NCBI GenBank assembly: GCA_903959665.1
Contig: CAJBXY010000138.1
Location: 1-25,247 of the forward strand
Length of the DNA: 25,247 nucleotides
Direction of reading: 5' to 3'
DNA from: an uncultured Solirubrobacterales bacterium
GTDB taxonomy: Bacteria > Actinomycetota > Thermoleophilia > Solirubrobacterales > Solirubrobacteraceae
Positions 22,014 to 25,247 of the stretch are shown piece after piece (the stretch's first letter is position 1; the number at the start of each line of letters is the position of its first letter). The notes beneath the pieces were generated by a model, which was given only the letters and a program-made list of their open reading frames with translations, was not told the DNA's origin and did not search any database. The position numbers were made by a program, and so were the translations under genes.

Positions 22014-22392
22014 GCTCGTCGAACATCACTTCGCCGTCGAGCATCCGGTGGACCGGGCACTTCGCGGCAATCACCGAGAGCCGTTCAACCTGCTCGTCGG
22101 ATAGCTCGCTAGGCAGCGTCAGCACTACTTCGAATTTGGTCGGTGTGCCGCGCTCTGCAGGCGCGTACTCGACGTCGACGACGAGCTTGCCCACATCCCA
22201 GCCTTTGCGCTCGGCATACATCTCGATTGTCACTGCGACGCAGCCGGCGAGGCTTGCGGCGAGCAGCTCAAGTGGCGTCGGTCCGGAATCGGTGCCGCCG
22301 AGCTCAGGGTCCTCGTCGACGGTCAGTTGATGATCGCGAATCGTGATGCTGTGCTGGCGACCTTCTTTGCGGGTGGCGGTTGCTTTCATCAT
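21985..22392 (-). CDS. OsmC/Ohr family thiol peroxidase
   Basis: A 135-aa protein with the two family cysteines, Cys51 (LAGCVAVTIEMYAERKG) and Cys112 (AAKCPVHR), and the TPLELLAASLAGC lead-in. OsmC/Ohr proteins reduce organic hydroperoxides as dimers. A YhfA-like branch is as likely as true OsmC. Two consecutive ATGs open the gene; I take the first. It overlaps the Nudix gene by 29 nt. Confidence 0.9.
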   Translation of the reverse strand: MMKATATRKEGRQHSITIRDHQLTVDEDPELGGTDSGPTPLELLAASLAGCVAVTIEMYAERKGWDVGKLVVDVEYAPAERGTPTKFEVVLTLPSELSDEQVERLSVIAAKCPVHRMLDGEVMFDERVERTALTS

Positions 22393-22399
22393 TGGCTAG

Positions 22400-22405
22400 A
22401 GGTTA
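22400..22405 (-). promoter_or_regulatory. -10-like TAACCT before the osmC-type gene, overlapping a stop codon
   Basis: TAACCT ends 7 nt before the ATG at 22392. Its first three bases are the TAA stop codon of the upstream DUF1015 gene. Confidence 0.4.
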
Positions 22406-23683
22406 CGACAGCGGGTTGAAGATAAGCCCCGTGGGCACCTTCGGCGTGAAGAAGGTTGACTTAGGTGGCATGTTGACGCCGGCCGCCGCGATCTCCTGAA
22501 TCTGCTCGATCGGCGCGCCCGAGAGGAAGAAGGCGGCATCGAAATCGCCGCCCTTGAGGAGCGCCAGCGCTTCGTCGTCGTTGCGCGAGTAGCCAAGCCC
22601 GTTGAAGTGCGAGATGTCATCTTCGCTGAGGCCTAGAGGGCCCTTTAGGATCAGCGCCTCAAGCACCGCAGCATCGAGCTTGCGATAGGGCTCCGGAAAA
22701 TCTGCGAGCGCGTCATCGGCGATCTTCTGCTCCCGCAGGACAAGTCGCAGCGGCCGATTGTGGCGCGAATCGATGTAGCCGAACTGCAGCCTGCCGTCGT
22801 CCGAGAGGCCGTTCGGCGGCAGCTCATCGGTCGAGCCCAGCTCGGTGATCTCAAAGCACTCTTCGATCGTTTCGCGCAGCGCGTTGGCACGCCCGGGATC
22901 GTCGGCGAGTCCGCTGATCAGGCGATGGGTGGGGAAGACGCTGAGGCCTGGGTCTTCCAAGGCGACGAGATCCATCAGTACGAACCGGTGTGGGCCATCG
23001 CCGCCAATCTCATCGGCGTAGATGCGGGCGGTCTCGTAGCGGTGGTGGCCGTCGGCAATCAGTAGTTCGGCAGGGTCGAGCGCCTCGCTTAGAGCAGCAG
23101 CAGCATCGAGATCGGTGACCCGCCAGAGGCGGTTGACGGTCCCTTCCTCGTCGATCTGCTCGCCGTACGGTTCGCCTTCCGTCTGCGCGGCAATCGTGGC
23201 GCGTGCGGCGCCGGTCGAATCGGAGTAGAGCGCGAAGATCGGCGAGAGGTTGGTCTTCGTCGCACGCGTTAGACGCAGCCTGTCTTCCTTCGGGCCGGGA
23301 TGAGTGCGCTCGTGCGGACGGATTTTGCCGGCTCCGTACTCCTCAATCTTGACCGCGGCGAGAAAGCCGGAGCGGGTACGGCGGCTGCCGTCGGGCGCGA
23401 GGTAGTCCTGGGTGAGGATCCAGAACGAAGCGTCCTCGTCGCGAACAAGCGCGCCGGCCTGCTGCCACTCGGCAAGCAGCGTGGCCGCGTTCTCGTATGG
23501 GTCGCCGCCTTCTGTAGCCGGCTCGGGGAGGTCGATGACAACGACATTGAATGGCGAGCGGGCTGCCAGCTCGGCTCGCTGGGCTGGATCGATCACGTCG
23601 TAAGGAGGTGACAGAACGGCCTCGAAACCGCCTACGCGATCGAGCTCGTAGCGCAGTGAACTGAGTGGGCGGACGTCGGCCAT
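22403..23683 (-). CDS. DUF1015 family protein
   Basis: A 426-aa protein with the DUF1015 landmarks: SPPYDVID (25-32), RPHERTHPGPKEDRLRL (122-138) and LIADGHHRYETA (208-219). The DGHHR motif recalls ParB/sulfiredoxin-fold proteins, which suggests phosphoryl or nucleotide chemistry. The family has no settled function that I can cite. It is cytoplasmic, of normal family length, and stands upstream of the osmC-type gene on the same strand. Confidence 0.88.
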   Translation of the reverse strand: MADVRPLSSLRYELDRVGGFEAVLSPPYDVIDPAQRAELAARSPFNVVVIDLPEPATEGGDPYENAATLLAEWQQAGALVRDEDASFWILTQDYLAPDGSRRTRSGFLAAVKIEEYGAGKIRPHERTHPGPKEDRLRLTRATKTNLSPIFALYSDSTGAARATIAAQTEGEPYGEQIDEEGTVNRLWRVTDLDAAAALSEALDPAELLIADGHHRYETARIYADEIGGDGPHRFVLMDLVALEDPGLSVFPTHRLISGLADDPGRANALRETIEECFEITELGSTDELPPNGLSDDGRLQFGYIDSRHNRPLRLVLREQKIADDALADFPEPYRKLDAAVLEALILKGPLGLSEDDISHFNGLGYSRNDDEALALLKGGDFDAAFFLSGAPIEQIQEIAAAGVNMPPKSTFFTPKVPTGLIFNPLS

Positions 23684-23689
23684 ACCCGC

Positions 23690-23695
23690 ACGCTA
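23690..23695 (-). promoter_or_regulatory. -10-like TAGCGT before the DUF1015 gene
   Basis: TAGCGT ends 6 nt before the ATG at 23683. No Shine-Dalgarno is present. Confidence 0.45.
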
Positions 23696-23719
23696 GAACA
23701 TGCCGGGGCCAAACAGCCC

Positions 23720-23725
23720 TACCAT
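23720..23725 (+). promoter_or_regulatory. -10-like TACCAT before tRNA-Pro
   Basis: TACCAT ends 11 nt before the tRNA, the same distance as TACACT before tRNA-His. Confidence 0.35.
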
Positions 23726-23736
23726 CTGGAACTCAT

Positions 23737-23810
<74 letters not shown>

Positions 23811-23824
23811 TTGAAGCGATCTAT

Positions 23825-24703
23825 TTAGGCGGCGGCGGGTTGGCCGCTCGGCCGATTGCGGCGCGACATGAAGTAGGCAAACGAGCCGCCCGTGACCCAC
23901 ATGAAGAGTCCGTAGACGGCGGCCGGGATTGTCATCTCCGGGTCGAGCGAGGCGCCGACCGCGATTGCCAGGGTCGCGTTGTGGAGGCCCAGCTCGAGCG
24001 CGATCGCAGTTGAGCTGCGGTCGCTCAGCCGCGCCGCACGGGCGATCGCGAAGCTAATTCCCATCGCTAAGACATTCAGCGCGATCACGGCAAGCAGGAC
24101 GCTGCCGAGGTATTCGGTCACGCGCCCCCATTCGCTGCCTACGGCGGCAGCGACGATCACGACAAAGAGGCCCAGCGAGATCACGCGGAAGCGGTGGTAG
24201 TTGGTCAGCGTCCACTCCGGCGCGCGCTGCTTGATTGCCATTCCGATGATCAGCGGCACCAGAGTTATCGCCAGCACGCGGCCGGCGATCGGCAGAATCT
24301 CAACGTCGTTGTCGACTCCGGTCAAGTTGAACCAGGCGGAGCTGAGCGAGAGGTAGAGCGGCACGGTGACAACTGCCAGTGCGCTGGAGATGCCGGTCAG
24401 CGTGACCGAGAGCGCCGTCTCCCCGCGGGCAAGATGGGTCAGCAGGTTGGCCATCGTTCCTCCCGGAGCGGCGCCCAGTAGCACCAGTCCGACAGCCAGG
24501 ACCGGGGGGAGGTTGAAGACGGTTGCGACACCGACGGCAAGCAGCGGCGCGACAATCAGCAGATTCGCCATGCCGACGATTACGCCGCGCGGCGCCTTCA
24601 GGACGACGCGGAAATCCTCCTTCACCAGGCCGAGCCCGAGCGAGAACATGATGAAGACGAGCCCAAGCGGCAGCGCGATCAATGTGATTGGGTTGTCGTC
24701 CAT
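23825..24703 (-). CDS. Bile acid:sodium symporter (BASS) family transporter
   Basis: A 292-aa membrane protein with about nine to ten helices. BASS landmarks are MFSLGLGLV near the start (19-27), APGGTMANLLTHLARGETA with its helix break, and ELGLHNATLAIAVG in the second half. Members move organic anions with sodium across the inner membrane. The substrate cannot be read. The gene stands alone between tRNA genes, with its own -10-like hexamer. Confidence 0.9.
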   Translation of the reverse strand: MDDNPITLIALPLGLVFIMFSLGLGLVKEDFRVVLKAPRGVIVGMANLLIVAPLLAVGVATVFNLPPVLAVGLVLLGAAPGGTMANLLTHLARGETALSVTLTGISSALAVVTVPLYLSLSSAWFNLTGVDNDVEILPIAGRVLAITLVPLIIGMAIKQRAPEWTLTNYHRFRVISLGLFVVIVAAAVGSEWGRVTEYLGSVLLAVIALNVLAMGISFAIARAARLSDRSSTAIALELGLHNATLAIAVGASLDPEMTIPAAVYGLFMWVTGGSFAYFMSRRNRPSGQPAAA

Positions 24704-24712
24704 CGGAGCGCG

Positions 24713-24718
24713 ACAATA
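24713..24718 (-). promoter_or_regulatory. -10-like TATTGT before the BASS transporter gene
   Basis: TATTGT ends 9 nt before the ATG at 24703. No Shine-Dalgarno is present. Confidence 0.4.
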
Positions 24719-24779
24719 CTGCCCAGCTCGCCTGCTCGCGCGATACTTTGGCGGAAGTGATCGGCGAGAGTCGACCCAA

Positions 24780-24854
24780 GCCCCCGTAGCTCAGTTGGAT
24801 TAGAGCGGCCGGCTTCTACCCGGCAGGTCCCAGGTTCGAGTCCTGGCGGGGGCA
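24780..24854 (+). tRNA. tRNA-Arg (anticodon TCT)
   Basis: Acceptor GCCCCCG/CGGGGGC, D-arm GCTC/GAGC, anticodon stem GCCGG/CCGGC around CTTCTAC with TCT as anticodon, and T-arm CCAGG-TTCGAGT-CCTGG. Discriminator A. A possible -10 (TACTTT) lies at 24744-24749. CCA is not encoded. Confidence 0.95.
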
Positions 24855-24890
24855 TTGCACAGCGGCCGCTGCTGCGAACGCCGCAGGCCG

Positions 24891-24896
24891 TACACT
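24891..24896 (+). promoter_or_regulatory. -10-like TACACT before tRNA-His
   Basis: TACACT ends 11 nt before the tRNA 5' end. The context CCGTACACTGCGCC closely resembles CCGTATACTGCGCC before the PAP2 gene. Confidence 0.4.
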
Positions 24897-24907
24897 GCGC
24901 CCTGCGC

Positions 24908-24981
24908 GGTGGGTGTAGCTCAGTTGGTAGAGCTCCTGGTTGTGGTCCAGGCGGTCGCGGGTTCGAGTCCCGTCACTCACC
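24908..24981 (+). tRNA. tRNA-His (anticodon GTG)
   Basis: Acceptor GTGGGTG/CACTCAC preceded by the extra G(-1) that pairs with discriminator C, a hallmark of tRNA-His. The anticodon stem CCTGG/CCAGG encloses TTGTGGT. The T-arm is GCGGG-TTCGAGT-CCCGT. CCA is not encoded. Confidence 0.95.
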
Positions 24982-24993
24982 TTCCGCTGCGCG

Positions 24994-25247
24994 CTATTTC
25001 GTCAGTTCGCAGCCAGGCAGGCCGGCGGCCTTGGCAGCAGCGTTGGCCTTCGCCACGGCAGCTTCGAAGCGAACGCCGGTCTTGATGAAGGCGGCGCTCA
25101 TGACGCCTTGATCGGCGGCGGCGGCGGCGGCTTCGTTGGTGGCCGGGAGCGCTTTGAAGGAGGTCAGCCAAGCGTTGAACTGGGCGCTGGCGTCGGCCGG
25201 CGGTTCAAGCTGGCTTAGCTTCTCGACGGCGGCGTTGAAGAGTGCGG
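24994..25247 (-). CDS. Alanine-rich protein, C-terminal part (5' end outside the window)
   Basis: This frame is open from the right window edge to a TAG at 24994 and encodes 83 full residues ending AAGLPGCELTK. It is rich in Ala, with predicted helices (LFNAAVEKLSQLEPP, FNAWLTSFKALPATNEAA) and a single Cys six residues from the end. It may belong to a helical secreted or lipoprotein family, but the N-terminus is missing and no family is recognised. Confidence 0.6.
   Translation of the reverse strand, partial: ALFNAAVEKLSQLEPPADASAQFNAWLTSFKALPATNEAAAAAADQGVMSAAFIKTGVRFEAAVAKANAAAKAAGLPGCELTK

Noticed and set aside
24977..25171. 64-aa Arg-rich minus-strand frame at the right end
   Set aside because: Another minus-strand frame, open to the window edge, has natural composition (helical, Ala-rich, ending CELTK). 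The Arg-rich frame is its shadow.

Overview
This is a GC-rich, gene-dense bacterial chromosome segment with no insertion sequences, phage genes or CRISPR. Gene content and style suggest a high-GC actinobacterium, and I favour the Thermoleophilia/Solirubrobacterales. The reasons are caa3-type oxidase operons with cytochrome c-fused subunit II, many apparently leaderless genes, GTG starts, and a tandem Usp-like protein. This placement is inference from gene style, not from a database match.

Left part (1-11.5 kb), respiratory island. A repeat-rich lipoprotein and a small zinc-ribbon protein precede a lipoprotein that fuses cytochrome c to a cupredoxin. Two separate minus-strand heme-copper oxidase operons follow. 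Operon 1 runs ctaC1, ctaD1, a tandem Usp-like gene, ctaE and a 59-aa membrane protein (6159 down to 1520). Its subunit I carries the YSHPxVY signature of A2-type oxidases. Operon 2 runs ctaC2, ctaD2, ctaB, a 36-aa and a 74-aa membrane protein (11428 down to 7214). Its subunit I carries the GHPEVY glutamate of A1-type enzymes. Only one ctaE and one ctaB are present. Between the operons sit a sensor-less AraC-type regulator and a CBS-pair protein.

Middle part (11.5-17.2 kb). This holds a crotonase-family protein, a glutamine-amidotransferase-like hydrolase (peptidase C26), a Rossmann-fold epimerase/reductase, a PAP2-type membrane phosphatase or transferase overlapping an LPG-synthase-type flippase-like protein, and thioredoxin reductase.

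Right part (17.2-25.2 kb). This holds an O6-alkylguanine-DNA methyltransferase, an acyl-CoA dehydrogenase, a secreted protein of unknown function, a coiled-coil membrane protein, a small Rossmann protein, a 1-Cys peroxiredoxin, a NudL-like Nudix hydrolase, an OsmC protein, a DUF1015 protein and a BASS-family transporter. Three tRNA genes (Pro-TGG, Arg-TCT, His-GTG) and a truncated alanine-rich protein close the window. TrxB, peroxiredoxin, OsmC and the methyltransferase form a loose redox and damage-defence group beside the respiratory genes.

Two patterns cross the whole window. First, almost every promoter-proximal gene has a TANNNT (-10-like) hexamer ending only 6-9 nt before its start codon and no Shine-Dalgarno sequence, which implies widespread leaderless transcripts. 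Second, four of the six convergent gene pairs share one YTAG tetranucleotide as their two stop codons.
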